The notes: generated from the letters alone by a model not told the origin. 12,155 bases of DNA from an uncultured Acidaminococcus sp. (GCA_905213155.1 CAJMHI010000050.1:1-12155); one strand, 5' to 3'. Counted from the first letter of the stretch, positions 1 to 7,879 are shown. Numbers and translations are program-made.

Positions 1-49
1 GGCGGCCTAGGGACTTTCACCCATTAGAGTGCGCCCATGCCGGGCGCAC
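1..49 (-). mobile_element. 5' end of a group IIC intron (partial, runs off the window)
   Basis: Read on the minus strand, the intron starts at position 49 with GTGCGCCCGG, which fits the GUGYG 5' consensus of bacterial group II introns. It folds at once into an 8-bp stem (29-36 with 42-49) and then shows GGGTGAAAGTCCC (22 down to 10). This layout resembles the start of the well-studied Oceanobacillus iheyensis class C intron (GUGUGCCCGGCAUGGG...), recalled from memory. Class C introns insert just 3' of palindromic or terminator hairpins with a T-rich tail. The 5' exon here is exactly that: the palindrome at 53-70 followed by TTTTTG. The reverse transcriptase ORF and the 3' end lie outside the window, so completeness and activity cannot be judged. 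Confidence 0.72.
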
Positions 50-52
50 CAA

Positions 53-102
53 AAACGCACGCGTGCGTTTATTTTTATTGATTAAACACACGCGTGCGTT
101 TA
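53..102. repeat. Tandem pair of ACGCACGCGTGCGT palindromes
   Basis: Positions 53-70 form a perfect 18-bp palindrome, AAACGCACGCGTGCGTTT. Positions 83-102 carry a second one with a single mismatched pair. Aligned as direct repeats, 53-71 and 84-102 agree at 18 of 19 positions. Their centres are 31 bp apart, about three helical turns, which is typical of paired operator sites bound on one DNA face. The outer copy doubles as the insertion target of the adjoining group II intron. The gene these sites once controlled is unclear, because the gene to the right is truncated. Confidence 0.6.
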
Positions 103-112
103 TAAGAGGAAC

Positions 113-1282
113 CAGTTACGTACCCTGATTCAAACGTATCACGGTGAAGAACGGTTATTGGAATTAGATGACCAGGAGCTGGACAACGCACTACGTTTCA
201 CCACATCTGTTGAAGGAACACCTTGTCCCACTTTAACGGGATTGCTTTTGATCGGAAAAAAAGCCCGTCTTCGCAAACTGGTTCCTACTGCAGAATCAGC
301 CATCCAGGTCATGGAGGGTACCACTGTTAAAGTTAACGAATCTTTTACGTTGCCGCTATTGGCGGCTTTGGAAAAGATTTCGGAGTATTTTAATGCCTGG
401 AATCCAGAAGAAGAGATTGAGGATGATTTATTTCGGATGGCCGTCCCCCACTATGATAAGCGAGCTTTTCGAGAGGCTCTGATCAACGCTTTTTGTCATA
501 GGGATTATTCCATGCTTGGACGGGTGCGCGTCCTAATCAACCAAGAAGGACTATTGATCTCTAATCCTGGCGGTTTTATAGAGGGTATTACCTACAAGAA
601 TCTGATTGATGCGGAACCCCATGGGCGGAACCCGGTCCTGTCCGACTGTTTGAAACGAATTGGTCTTGCGGAACGTACTGGCAGAGGCATTGACCGTATC
701 TTTGAAGGTTCATTGAAATACGGCAAACCGCTGCCAGACTACAGTCAGTCTACACCTACAATGGTCAAAGTCTTTATCCCCAACGCTCTCCCTGACAAAG
801 CTTTCATCGCCATGCTGCTACAGGAACAAAAAGAGAAACATTTTACTTTTTCAATCTATAGCCTCTTTATCTTGAATGCATTGAAAAAACAACCACGTAT
901 GCAAAGTTCTGATTTGATGCGCACCTTGGCGTTGGATAAAAGTCGGCTACAAGTAGCCTTAGAATCTCTGGTGGAAGCAGGACTAATCGAATCAATAGGC
1001 CACGGGAAATCCAGAGCCTATATTCTCAGTGCTAAAGTCTATAAAGCAGCAGGAAATATATCTGGGTATATCCATCAAAAAGATATTTCCGAAGTACGGT
1101 ATCCAGAACTGATCCTCACCCTTTTACAAAAACAAAAAGAAATATCCCGGCAAGACGTCGCTGACCTTCTGCATATCACGCCTGCTGCTGCCTATCGCCT
1201 ACTGCAAAAATTACGGAAACAGCATAAAATCGTACTAGATGGCAAGGGACGTTCTGCTAAATACATACTGCCGTCTTCCTAG
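113..1282 (+). pseudogene. 5'-truncated Schlafen/AlbA_2-type ATP-binding transcriptional regulator (COG2865-like)
   Basis: The frame is open from 86 and resembles the family from about 113 (LRTLIQTYHGEERLL). No ATG, GTG or TTG with a ribosome site precedes it: the first TTG is at 158 and the first in-frame ATG at 311. Full-length relatives are usually about 550 residues, beginning with an AlbA_2/Schlafen nucleic-acid-binding domain of some 150 residues, which is absent. Counting from 158, a GHKL-like ATPase core is kept: an N-box-like REALINAFCHRDYS (105-118), ISNPGGFIEG (134-143) and LAERTGRGIDRI (170-181). Two winged-helix segments follow, at about 246-292 and 325-372, and the C-terminus looks natural. 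The loss of the 5' end beside an intron and palindromes suggests a rearrangement. It may be a dead remnant; translation from 158 or 311 cannot be excluded. It converges on the carrier gene to its right with no clear terminator between them. Confidence 0.72.
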
Positions 1283-1358
1283 TTACTCACAGGTTGAACC
1301 CATTATAATGCGGTAGCTAGCCAGCATCCCCTTTAGATTTAAAATATCACTCGCCCCA

Positions 1359-2753
1359 TCACTGGTATCCCACCACAACGGCCAGCATCATAAACAATGT
1401 AGCAAACAGAAACCAGATACCGAACAGTTTTCCCATGAATTTCATCCAGGTTCCATAACCTACGCCGCAGGCAGCCAAAAATGCCATGAGGGAGGAGGAA
1501 TGGGGATAAATATAGTTACTCAGACCATCTCCGTAGTTGAGCGCCAAGATGGCGGTTTCCTTGGTCATCCCGATCAAATCGGCGATAGGCAGGAAAATAG
1601 GCATGGTTACGTTGGCCTGTCCGGAACCCGAGGTAACAAAGAAATTAATGATGGTATGCGCCCAGAACATGACAGGGGCCTGCCAAATGGCGGGCAGACT
1701 GCCCAACATATGGGAAATATAGAATACAACCGTATCCAGGATTTTCCCATTATCCATGGCAATGGCTATGGAGCGGGCAATACCGATCATAATGCAGGAG
1801 CCGAGAATCATTTTACAACCGGCAACAAAACTGGCGCACATCTGATTGGGATTGCGTTTGCCAGCTATCCCGCAAAGGATTCCTGTAGCTAAGAAGCATA
1901 CCCCTGTTCCCTCGTAGCTCCATCCGTACATGCTGCAGCCGATGCACAGGACGACGACGGATGCCGCCAGCGTCAGCAGGCACAGCACATGATTTTTTTG
2001 CAAGACGGGAAGTGTTTCAGGATCTCCCGGTTCTATGATATTTTTAATTCCATAGCAATAGCTGGTTTCCGGATGCAGACGGACTCGCTCCGCATACCGG
2101 ATAATCACAGCCGTTGTAATGAGCATAATCAGAATAAACCCGATCCAACGAAATCCCATACCATGGTACAGCGGAAGCCCGGCCATTTCGTTGGCAATAG
2201 CTGTCGTGCTGATATTAAGCATCCCGCAGGTAGAACCGAAAGAAGATGCAGTAATAATCACCGCTGCCGCTGTAACGGCATCATACCCCATCATCAGGCA
2301 CAGCATCAGCACCACGGTGGAAAACGGGACAAAATAATTCATCTGGATGGGTACACTCATCAGCCCGAAAAAGGCCATCATAATAACAATCGTTCTCCGT
2401 GGCGCCTTGCTGAATTTAGTGACCAATACCCGCATAATCGCATGCACCGATCCCGTATCAATAATCAGCTGCACACCTCCGGCAATGAAAAACATGGTAA
2501 AAATCAAGCGTGCCTGCTTCACAAACCCGTTGTAAATCAAATTGAGCATATACCAGGGCGCAGTAGGACTATTAACAATAAAATGAAAACTATTAGGGTC
2601 AATCAGTTTATGCCCCGCTGCATCCTTGGCCGTATTGTATACACCAGCTGGAATTACATAGGTAAGCAGGCATGCCACAAAGAGCATGATAATAACTACC
2701 AGATATTCGTGAATATGGGGCAATTTATGTTTTATGGGTGTTATAGTACTCAT
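1359..2753 (-). CDS. YfcC-family (DcuC-like) membrane carrier
   Basis: This 464-residue polytopic membrane protein has around a dozen hydrophobic segments, starting at residues 17-35. Family marks are the conserved SGSGQANVTMPIFLPIADLIG stretch (375-395) and GDGLSNYIYPHSS (408-420), both typical of YfcC/C4-dicarboxylate-type anaerobic carriers. Members are annotated as transporters of dicarboxylates, amino acids or short peptides, and substrate cannot be read from sequence. The ATG at 2753 follows a GAGGG ribosome site. It is the last gene of a minus-strand operon: only 15 bp separate it from the amidohydrolase stop, so the two are probably translationally linked. The natural inference is that it imports the amidohydrolase substrate or exports a product. 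No hairpin terminator is visible in the 76 bp between its stop and the convergent truncated regulator. Confidence 0.85.
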   Translation of the reverse strand: MSTITPIKHKLPHIHEYLVVIIMLFVACLLTYVIPAGVYNTAKDAAGHKLIDPNSFHFIVNSPTAPWYMLNLIYNGFVKQARLIFTMFFIAGGVQLIIDTGSVHAIMRVLVTKFSKAPRRTIVIMMAFFGLMSVPIQMNYFVPFSTVVLMLCLMMGYDAVTAAAVIITASSFGSTCGMLNISTTAIANEMAGLPLYHGMGFRWIGFILIMLITTAVIIRYAERVRLHPETSYCYGIKNIIEPGDPETLPVLQKNHVLCLLTLAASVVVLCIGCSMYGWSYEGTGVCFLATGILCGIAGKRNPNQMCASFVAGCKMILGSCIMIGIARSIAIAMDNGKILDTVVFYISHMLGSLPAIWQAPVMFWAHTIINFFVTSGSGQANVTMPIFLPIADLIGMTKETAILALNYGDGLSNYIYPHSSSLMAFLAACGVGYGTWMKFMGKLFGIWFLFATLFMMLAVVVGYQ

Positions 2754-2768
2754 TATTCCCTCATCCTT

Positions 2769-3899
2769 TTAAAAATCAATCTGCCGAAATACAACATCAC
2801 CGGCCCGCATGGTCAGTTCTGTTTTAAGCAGCTGGCTCCCTTGGATGGACTGGCCGGCAAAATCCACAAAGGTCGTGCTATGGGCAATAGGCCGCAAAAT
2901 GGTAATATCCGCACAAGTCCCTACACTCAGGCTTCCCAGCTCTTTTTCTGCCCCCAGCAGCCGTGCCGGGGTAGTAGTAGTTCTCTGTACAATTTCCTTA
3001 AGGGACATTCCCAGCGCTAGGTACTTGGACATAATAAAGGGAAGAGAGAAAACCTTGCCCGGTTTAAAGACGGTTTTCACCGTAAGGTCCGTGCTGATCA
3101 CATCTGGCAGAAATCCTTCTGCCAGGCAGGTTTGTGCAACATCCAGACTGAAATGATTCATGCCGTTGGCGGCATCAAAGATAACCCCCCGCCTTTGGTG
3201 TGCGAAGAATTCCGGGATAACATGCTGATCACGGATAACGGTCCGACCCTTTCCCTGATAGACATGGGCATAAACATCTCCTGGGCGCAGTAGCTCCGCA
3301 ATATGTTCTGCCAGTTCCGGTGGGTTGGTGGTATGGACGACTACGGGGACATTGGCTTCTTCTGCCACTTCTAACAACGCCCGTAAGGGCTCCAGCCCGC
3401 TCCCTTCGGCAATTTCTGCACTCTGCCGCACTTTAAGCCCCAATAATTGATCAGAATACTGTCTCAGAAAGAGCAGCATTTGTTTCTTTTTCATGTGCTC
3501 CGGGGCAATGTCTTCGTGATAGGCATTGGTTACAAGACCTGCTGCACAAAGATTTAGAAAGGCTTTGATGCGCAGGTGCTGGGAAAAAGAAGCATTCCTA
3601 AAGGCCAGGTAATTATCCACGCCAGTAGAGCCAGCATCCACGGCCGTAGTAACTCCCATGGGAAAATAACTGCTCTCCGCCTCAATGCCCAGTGCCGTGA
3701 TGCGGGAAGCTACATGACAGTGAAAGTCAATCAGCCCTGGGATGACAACACAGTCGGAAGCGTCGACAACCTGCGCCGCTTCGGCCTGCTGTGACGGGAC
3801 AATGACACCATCTTTCACGGCAATATCCTGTATGGCATCCGTGTGGTTATAGCAATCAATAACACGACCGTTACGGATCAGATAATCGACGGTTTCCAT
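2769..3899 (-). CDS. Amidohydrolase / deacetylase-type metallohydrolase (dihydroorotase-like)
   Basis: The 376-residue protein is an amidohydrolase-superfamily TIM-barrel enzyme. The metal ligands are visible: HxH in DFHCH (H60, H62), a probable carboxylated lysine in GLKVR (K156), two further histidines in VVVHTTNPP (H189) and YAHVYQGKG (H212), and the catalytic aspartate in ISTDLT (D271). The small N- and C-terminal beta-sandwich halves are present (1-55 and about 325-376). The closest described group is the EF_0837/AHA_3915 amidohydrolase/deacetylase family, whose substrates are poorly defined; cyclic amides, N-acyl or N-carbamoyl compounds are plausible. The ATG at 3899 has GGAGAAGGGAG upstream. 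It is the middle gene of a three-gene operon, 33 bp after the CoA-transferase and 15 bp before the carrier, so it probably releases a carboxylate for the same pathway. That link is inference. Confidence 0.85.
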   Translation of the reverse strand: METVDYLIRNGRVIDCYNHTDAIQDIAVKDGVIVPSQQAEAAQVVDASDCVVIPGLIDFHCHVASRITALGIEAESSYFPMGVTTAVDAGSTGVDNYLAFRNASFSQHLRIKAFLNLCAAGLVTNAYHEDIAPEHMKKKQMLLFLRQYSDQLLGLKVRQSAEIAEGSGLEPLRALLEVAEEANVPVVVHTTNPPELAEHIAELLRPGDVYAHVYQGKGRTVIRDQHVIPEFFAHQRRGVIFDAANGMNHFSLDVAQTCLAEGFLPDVISTDLTVKTVFKPGKVFSLPFIMSKYLALGMSLKEIVQRTTTTPARLLGAEKELGSLSVGTCADITILRPIAHSTTFVDFAGQSIQGSQLLKTELTMRAGDVVFRQIDF

Positions 3900-3932
3900 C
3901 GTGACGTTTCTCCCTTCTCCTATAGGAAAGTA

Positions 3933-5126
3933 TTAAATAATTTTCTTTTCTACCAGTTTCTGATAGGCATCCTCGGATAATCCCAGAAGATCTTTATATA
4001 CCGCCTCGTTAGAAGATCCCAGTTTAGGCCCGGCCCACTTGATTTCACCGGGCGTCTCAGACAGTACAGGGAAAATTCCCGGCATTTTTACATGTCCAAA
4101 TTCCTCGCAAGGTACATCTACGATATCGTGGCGGGCTGCATATTGCTCATTTTCAAAAATATCTTTCATGCTCAGGATGGAAGAAACAGGCACGCCGGCT
4201 ACGTCGCACCGTTCCCTGACTTCATCAAAGGTAAGGTTTTTTACCCAATTTATAACGGCATCCATAATCGGTTTGGGATCTGCCAGCCGGTCTTTTGCCA
4301 GGGCATACCTAGGTAGCCATTCTTCCCGTTTTTCCATCGCATCACACAAATGCTCAAAGACAGGGTTGGTACTGCACACGATGATAACGTATTTATTGTC
4401 TTTGGTCTCAAAAGTACCAATAGGACAGCTGGCCCCGCTGGGCATCGGACTCCGTTCCCGGACCGTTCCCAGAAGGTCATATTGCGCAACCATGGCTTCT
4501 TCCATCCGGAAAATTCCTTCGTACAAACTGATATCTACTTCCTGCGCTTTCCCTTTTTTCAAGTCCCGATAATACAGTGCCATTAAAGTCCCAATTACGG
4601 CAAAGAGGCCTGCTACATAATCGGCCAGCGCAAATGGAGGGCTTACCGGCGGGCGATCCGGATACCCTGTCATATATGTCATACCGGAAAACGCCTGCAA
4701 CGGCGTGCCAAGGCCGGCCAATTTTCTATTGGGTCCGGTTTGTCCATACCCGGTCACATGTGTCACGATGATATCCGGATTGGCTTGCCGCATCACGTCA
4801 ACCCCAATACCCCATTTATCCAAGGTACCTGTTTTGAAGTTTTCAATTACCACATCAGCCTGCTTGACCAATTCTAGAAAAAGTTTTTTCCCTTCTTCAA
4901 AGTGAAAGTCCAAAGTAATACTTCTTTTGTTGCGTCCCATAGCCGGCCAACGAATACTTTTCCCGTCTTTCAAGGGTCCCATCGCCCGGAACGCATCTCC
5001 CCGCTTGGGCATTTCCACCTTAATCACGTCAGCGCCAAAATCAGCCAAGATGCCTGCCGCCCAAGGGGCAGCAATCACCGTTGCAATATCCAGTACCCGC
5101 AATCCTTCCAATGCACTTTTTCCCAT
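3933..5126 (-). CDS. CaiB/BaiF (class III) CoA-transferase
   Basis: The 397-residue protein covers the whole class III CoA-transferase fold (formyl-CoA transferase, succinyl-CoA:hydroxymethylglutarate and citramalate transferases). Visible marks are the N-terminal LRVLDIATVIAAPWAAGILADFGADVIKVE region (9-38), GRNKRSITLDF (64-74), DVVIENFKTG (91-100), VTGYGQTGP (124-132) and the catalytic aspartate of ALADYVAG at D169. That is the same residue number as in oxalate-type formyl-CoA transferases, where the Asp forms the acyl-anhydride and CoA-ester intermediates. The ATG at 5126 is preceded by AAGGAG at 8 bp. It is the first gene of the operon, with a predicted LysR-controlled promoter. With an HMG-CoA-lyase-type enzyme in the same locus, it most likely moves CoA from succinyl-CoA or acetyl-CoA onto a hydroxy-dicarboxylate. 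The exact acid is not determined. Confidence 0.9.
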   Translation of the reverse strand: MGKSALEGLRVLDIATVIAAPWAAGILADFGADVIKVEMPKRGDAFRAMGPLKDGKSIRWPAMGRNKRSITLDFHFEEGKKLFLELVKQADVVIENFKTGTLDKWGIGVDVMRQANPDIIVTHVTGYGQTGPNRKLAGLGTPLQAFSGMTYMTGYPDRPPVSPPFALADYVAGLFAVIGTLMALYYRDLKKGKAQEVDISLYEGIFRMEEAMVAQYDLLGTVRERSPMPSGASCPIGTFETKDNKYVIIVCSTNPVFEHLCDAMEKREEWLPRYALAKDRLADPKPIMDAVINWVKNLTFDEVRERCDVAGVPVSSILSMKDIFENEQYAARHDIVDVPCEEFGHVKMPGIFPVLSETPGEIKWAGPKLGSSNEAVYKDLLGLSEDAYQKLVEKKII

Positions 5127-5191
5127 AGTGAAGCTCCTTTTCTAACCAGTTTCATGTTAACTTCGTCTTCGACAAGTTTTTTCTTACCTTC

Positions 5192-5255
5192 ACTATAGCG
5201 TGCTTTACGGCAACGGAAAAGCATATTAAATTTTATTTATGCAATAAATATTTGC
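5192..5255 (-). promoter_or_regulatory. Predicted LysR-activated promoter of the CoA-transferase operon
   Basis: On the minus strand the -10 is TATAGT (5197-5192) and the -35 a weak TTTTCC (5220-5215), with a 17-bp spacer. This gives a start near 5185. The pseudo-palindrome GCAATAAATATTTGC (5241-5255) is then centred at about -63, the usual position of a LysR recognition site. The motif GCAA-N7-TTGC recurs at 5389 and 7886. The poor -35 suits an activator-dependent promoter. Confidence 0.5.
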
Positions 5256-5259
5256 TCTT

Positions 5260-5282
5260 AAAAAGTGGCTTAGCTACTTTTT
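5260..5282. other. Near-perfect palindrome between divergent promoters
   Basis: AAAAAGTGGCT (5260-5270) and AGCTACTTTTT (5272-5282) form arms with one G-T pair. On either strand the hairpin ends in a run of T, so it could terminate upstream or antisense transcripts or be a protein site. It lies in the 400-bp gap 5127-5526, which otherwise holds only the two predicted promoters, two LysR-type sites and one short palindrome; I see no gene in that gap. Confidence 0.45.
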
Positions 5283-5388
5283 ATTCTATTTTCGCCGTAT
5301 CTCTCCCTATGCTATAAAGCATTGATTACACATATTGTCTTTACTATCTCATACCCGTGCAAATTTGTAATTCATTGCTTTTATTCTG

Positions 5389-5453
5389 GCAATTTATATT
5401 TGCATATTTTATATTTTCTTTGCTTTTTATTTCTACTTCCTGTCTCCTATAAT
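5389..5453 (+). promoter_or_regulatory. Predicted LysR-activated promoter of the CitMHS carrier
   Basis: The -10 is a perfect TATAAT (5448-5453). The -35 is weak, TTTTAT (5425-5430), with a 17-bp spacer, and the predicted start is near 5460. GCAATTTATATTTGC (5389-5403) is centred at about -64. It shares the GCAA-N7-TTGC pattern and spacing of the other two sites in this locus. Confidence 0.5.
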
Positions 5454-5466
5454 GAACCCAAGAAAC

Positions 5467-5478
5467 GTGAACGTTCAC
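5467..5478. promoter_or_regulatory. 12-bp perfect palindrome just after the carrier start site
   Basis: GTGAACGTTCAC is perfectly symmetric with a central CG, as in many LacI- or GntR-type operators. It lies about 7-18 bp downstream of the predicted start site of the CitMHS gene, so a bound protein could act as a roadblock repressor. No gene for a matching regulator is in the window. Confidence 0.35.
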
Positions 5479-5526
5479 AAGTGCTACGGCCATACTTAGG
5501 GATTTATGCTAAAAAAGGAGACGGAA

Positions 5527-6834
5527 ATGTTACCTGCTATTGTTGGTTTCGCTATGTTATTTGCCATCATGTTCCTGCTCATGCGGAACAAAATGATGCC
5601 CATTGTGATTTTTGTTACCATTCCCGTTGTCGCCGCTGTAATCTTAGGATTCGGTTTACCAGATATCAGCAAAATGGTAGGGAAAGGCTTAAACAGCGTG
5701 TGGAAGACCGCTGTTCTCTTTATCTTTTCCACTTCCTATTTTGGGATTATGAACGATGCGGGAATGTTCGACCCCATTGTCAATTGGCTTACCCGAAAAG
5801 CTGGAGGAAATGTGGTTTTAATTACGGTCGCCACTGCATTAATCGCCGTGATCGGCCATCTGGACGGTGCCACGGCAACCACTGCACTGGTTACCATCCC
5901 CGCTATGATGCCCTTGTATAAACGGTTTAAAATTACGCCCTATACCTTACTTTTGATTTTAGGCTGTGCTATGGGCGTTATGAATCTGGTTCCCTGGGGC
6001 GGTCCTACCGTACGTGTGGGAGCTGTACTCAATATGGATCCTACGGATTTATGGCATATCTTATTGCCTTTCCAAGGCGTTTGTCTGCTCTTTGTCGTCG
6101 GTGTTGCTATTGTTTCTGGTATCGTAGAAAAACGCAACGGCGCCGGTATCACGCAAGAGGAATTGGCAGAAGAAGCCCGTGAAGAAGCAGATCCGGCTAT
6201 AGAAGCCTTAAAACGGCCCAAGCTCACAGTGCCCAACCTGCTTTTAACCTTAGTTTTACTTGTGTTTCTCTGCCTTGGCTTATTGCCCACCCATATTTGT
6301 TTTATGATTGCCTTTGGGATCGGTATTGCCATAAACTACCCAGGGATAAAAATCCAGCAGCAACGCTTTAAAGCCCATGCGGGAGATGCCCTGAACATGT
6401 CTGCCACCCTGCTTGCAGCAGCAGTCTTCATTGGAGTCATGCAGAACTCTGGAATGTTAAATGCTATGGTAAATTTGTTGCTCGCCATTATTCCGCAGGC
6501 GATGGGCCGCTTTATGAATCTGATTGCTGGCGTAATCAGCGTCCCGGTAGGAGCTGTCCTGGGAGCCGACACTTTCTATTACGGCCTATTCCCACTTTTG
6601 GCAAAAGCCGGGTCCGCATTTGGTGTTCCCCAGTTGGATGTAGGCATTGCTATGTTAATCGGTAAGAACGTTGGCATGATTATCAGCCCGTTGCAGCCAA
6701 CGACCTATCTTGCCTGCGGTCTTGCCGGAGTAGAAGTAGCCGATCACATCCGCAAGAACTTCAAATGGTGCTGGCTGATCAGTATCCTGATGTGTATTAT
6801 TGCCCTCTTAATGGGCCTTATGAAGATTTACTAA
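5527..6834 (+). CDS. CitMHS-family organic-acid (citrate-type) symporter
   Basis: The 435-residue inner-membrane carrier belongs to the CitMHS branch of the ion-transporter superfamily, whose studied members import citrate as a metal complex with protons. Evidence: eleven or twelve hydrophobic segments in two halves, joined by a charged cytoplasmic loop (about 201-232), HLDGATATT (111-119, the equivalent of the family LDGDG-TT motif) and NLVPWGGPT (153-161). I chose the ATG at 5527 because AAGGAG (5515-5520) sits 6 bp before it; the ATG at 5506 lacks a site and would add seven charged residues. It is transcribed divergently from the CoA-transferase operon and ends in a hairpin. It probably supplies the carboxylate that the transferase activates. 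Citrate is only one candidate, given the absence of citrate lyase genes here. Confidence 0.87.
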   Translation: MLPAIVGFAMLFAIMFLLMRNKMMPIVIFVTIPVVAAVILGFGLPDISKMVGKGLNSVWKTAVLFIFSTSYFGIMNDAGMFDPIVNWLTRKAGGNVVLITVATALIAVIGHLDGATATTALVTIPAMMPLYKRFKITPYTLLLILGCAMGVMNLVPWGGPTVRVGAVLNMDPTDLWHILLPFQGVCLLFVVGVAIVSGIVEKRNGAGITQEELAEEAREEADPAIEALKRPKLTVPNLLLTLVLLVFLCLGLLPTHICFMIAFGIGIAINYPGIKIQQQRFKAHAGDALNMSATLLAAAVFIGVMQNSGMLNAMVNLLLAIIPQAMGRFMNLIAGVISVPVGAVLGADTFYYGLFPLLAKAGSAFGVPQLDVGIAMLIGKNVGMIISPLQPTTYLACGLAGVEVADHIRKNFKWCWLISILMCIIALLMGLMKIY

Positions 6835-6840
6835 AAAAGA

Positions 6841-6875
6841 AAGCCGCGCAATGTGGGTTGCGTGGCTTATTTTTA
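6841..6875. terminator. Bidirectional intrinsic terminator
   Basis: The arms AAGCCGCGCAA (6841-6851) and TTGCGTGGCTT (6858-6868) pair with one G-T position around a 6-base loop. On the plus strand ATTTTTAT follows; on the minus strand TTTCTTTTTT follows. It can stop transcription of both the carrier gene and the convergent LysR gene, whose stop codon is 14 bp away. Confidence 0.85.
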
Positions 6876-6888
6876 TCCCGGTGCATCG

Positions 6889-7842
6889 CTATCGTGTATA
6901 CTGGGAATAATATTTACATTGGCTTTTAACCAATTCGATCAGGCGTGTAGCATACTGTGGAAACTCTCTGTTTTTTAAAAACTCTATCCCTACCGGATTA
7001 GTCTCCTTCAGCCCTTTAATCGGGAAATTATACAATTTGTTTTTAGATTCCCGGCTGATTTTATCTAGATTGGGCAAGTACATCGTAAGGCAAAAACTGG
7101 CGGCATAGTTCCGGGTTGTCATTTGGTGGTGCAGATCCGGGTGGCTGGACACATGAACACAGTTGAGCTGAATCCCCAGCTTTTCCAAATGCCGTTCAAC
7201 GATCTTGGAGGAATTGTATTCCGGCTGATTAAAGGCAAAGGGAATATGCTGGAACTTCCGCAAATCGGCGCCCTGTGCAAATTCTTTGATACAATACGGG
7301 TACGTGTCTGGAAAATACTTAGCCAGCATTTCTTCGCTAATGACCAATTCTATTTTTTCATCCATGGCCCCGATTTCCCGGATAAAGCGCTGGGGGTTCC
7401 GGGCAGAACCGACCAAAATAAGATCTAGCTTATTACTCAGCAGCATTTCCCGCAATTCTATGGAATTTGCGCTGACAACATGCAGCTCCACATTGGGAAA
7501 AAGCGTCTGATACGCAGAAATCAGATCAGGCATAAAGATCCGAAAACGGCCTTCCGTCGTCCCAAAATTAATTTCTCCGTTTTCCCCATGAATCATTTCG
7601 TTATATTTATTTTTGATATCTTTTTCCAGAAATTGCGCCTGCCGCAGGGTTTCCAGCATCAGCTGTCCTTCTTTGGTGAGGGAAAATACCGGCTTGCGAT
7701 TGAACAGGGTAACCCCACACTCCTTTTCCAGCTTACTTAGGTACCGGCTCAGGCATTGATGTGTCACAAACAGTCGCTCTGCCGCCCGGGATACATTGTT
7801 TTCCTCCGCTAGGGTTAAAAAATATTGATAATTCTCAAACAT
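6889..7842 (-). CDS. LysR-family transcriptional regulator of the catabolic locus
   Basis: This is a 317-residue protein, the normal length for the family. The N-terminal winged helix-turn-helix is clear (NNVSRAAERLFVTHQCLSRY, 15-34, then LSKLEKECG and LFNRKP), with a linker helix to about 85. The two-lobed effector-binding domain runs from GEINFGTTEGR (89-99) to about 300. Such proteins act as tetramers that repress their own gene and activate divergent targets when a pathway metabolite binds. It lies between the CitMHS carrier and the lyase. A GCAA-N7-TTGC site overlaps its own predicted promoter, and two more stand before the carrier and the CoA-transferase operon. The inducer is probably the imported acid or its CoA ester (inference). 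The ATG at 7842 agrees with the family N-terminus; the ribosome site is weak. Confidence 0.9.
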   Translation of the reverse strand: MFENYQYFLTLAEENNVSRAAERLFVTHQCLSRYLSKLEKECGVTLFNRKPVFSLTKEGQLMLETLRQAQFLEKDIKNKYNEMIHGENGEINFGTTEGRFRIFMPDLISAYQTLFPNVELHVVSANSIELREMLLSNKLDLILVGSARNPQRFIREIGAMDEKIELVISEEMLAKYFPDTYPYCIKEFAQGADLRKFQHIPFAFNQPEYNSSKIVERHLEKLGIQLNCVHVSSHPDLHHQMTTRNYAASFCLTMYLPNLDKISRESKNKLYNFPIKGLKETNPVGIEFLKNREFPQYATRLIELVKSQCKYYSQYTR

Positions 7843-7879
7843 TGCGCAAGCACCACCTTACTCATATTGTCTTAGGTCT

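Noticed and set aside
29..49. Plain intrinsic terminator
   Set aside because: The GTGCGCCC/GGGCGCAC stem has no T-tract on either strand, and its sequence and position match the first stem of a group II intron better.
1989..3020. Long plus-strand open frame of 343 codons
   Set aside because: It lies fully antisense to the carrier and amidohydrolase, has low-complexity His/Asn/Arg-rich composition, no ribosome site and no recognisable domain. It is a shadow of well-supported genes.
5322..5921. Plus-strand open frame of 199 codons before and over the CitMHS gene
   Set aside because: Its first part is the AT-rich promoter region and the rest is a different frame of the carrier. The translation has no membrane or domain pattern.
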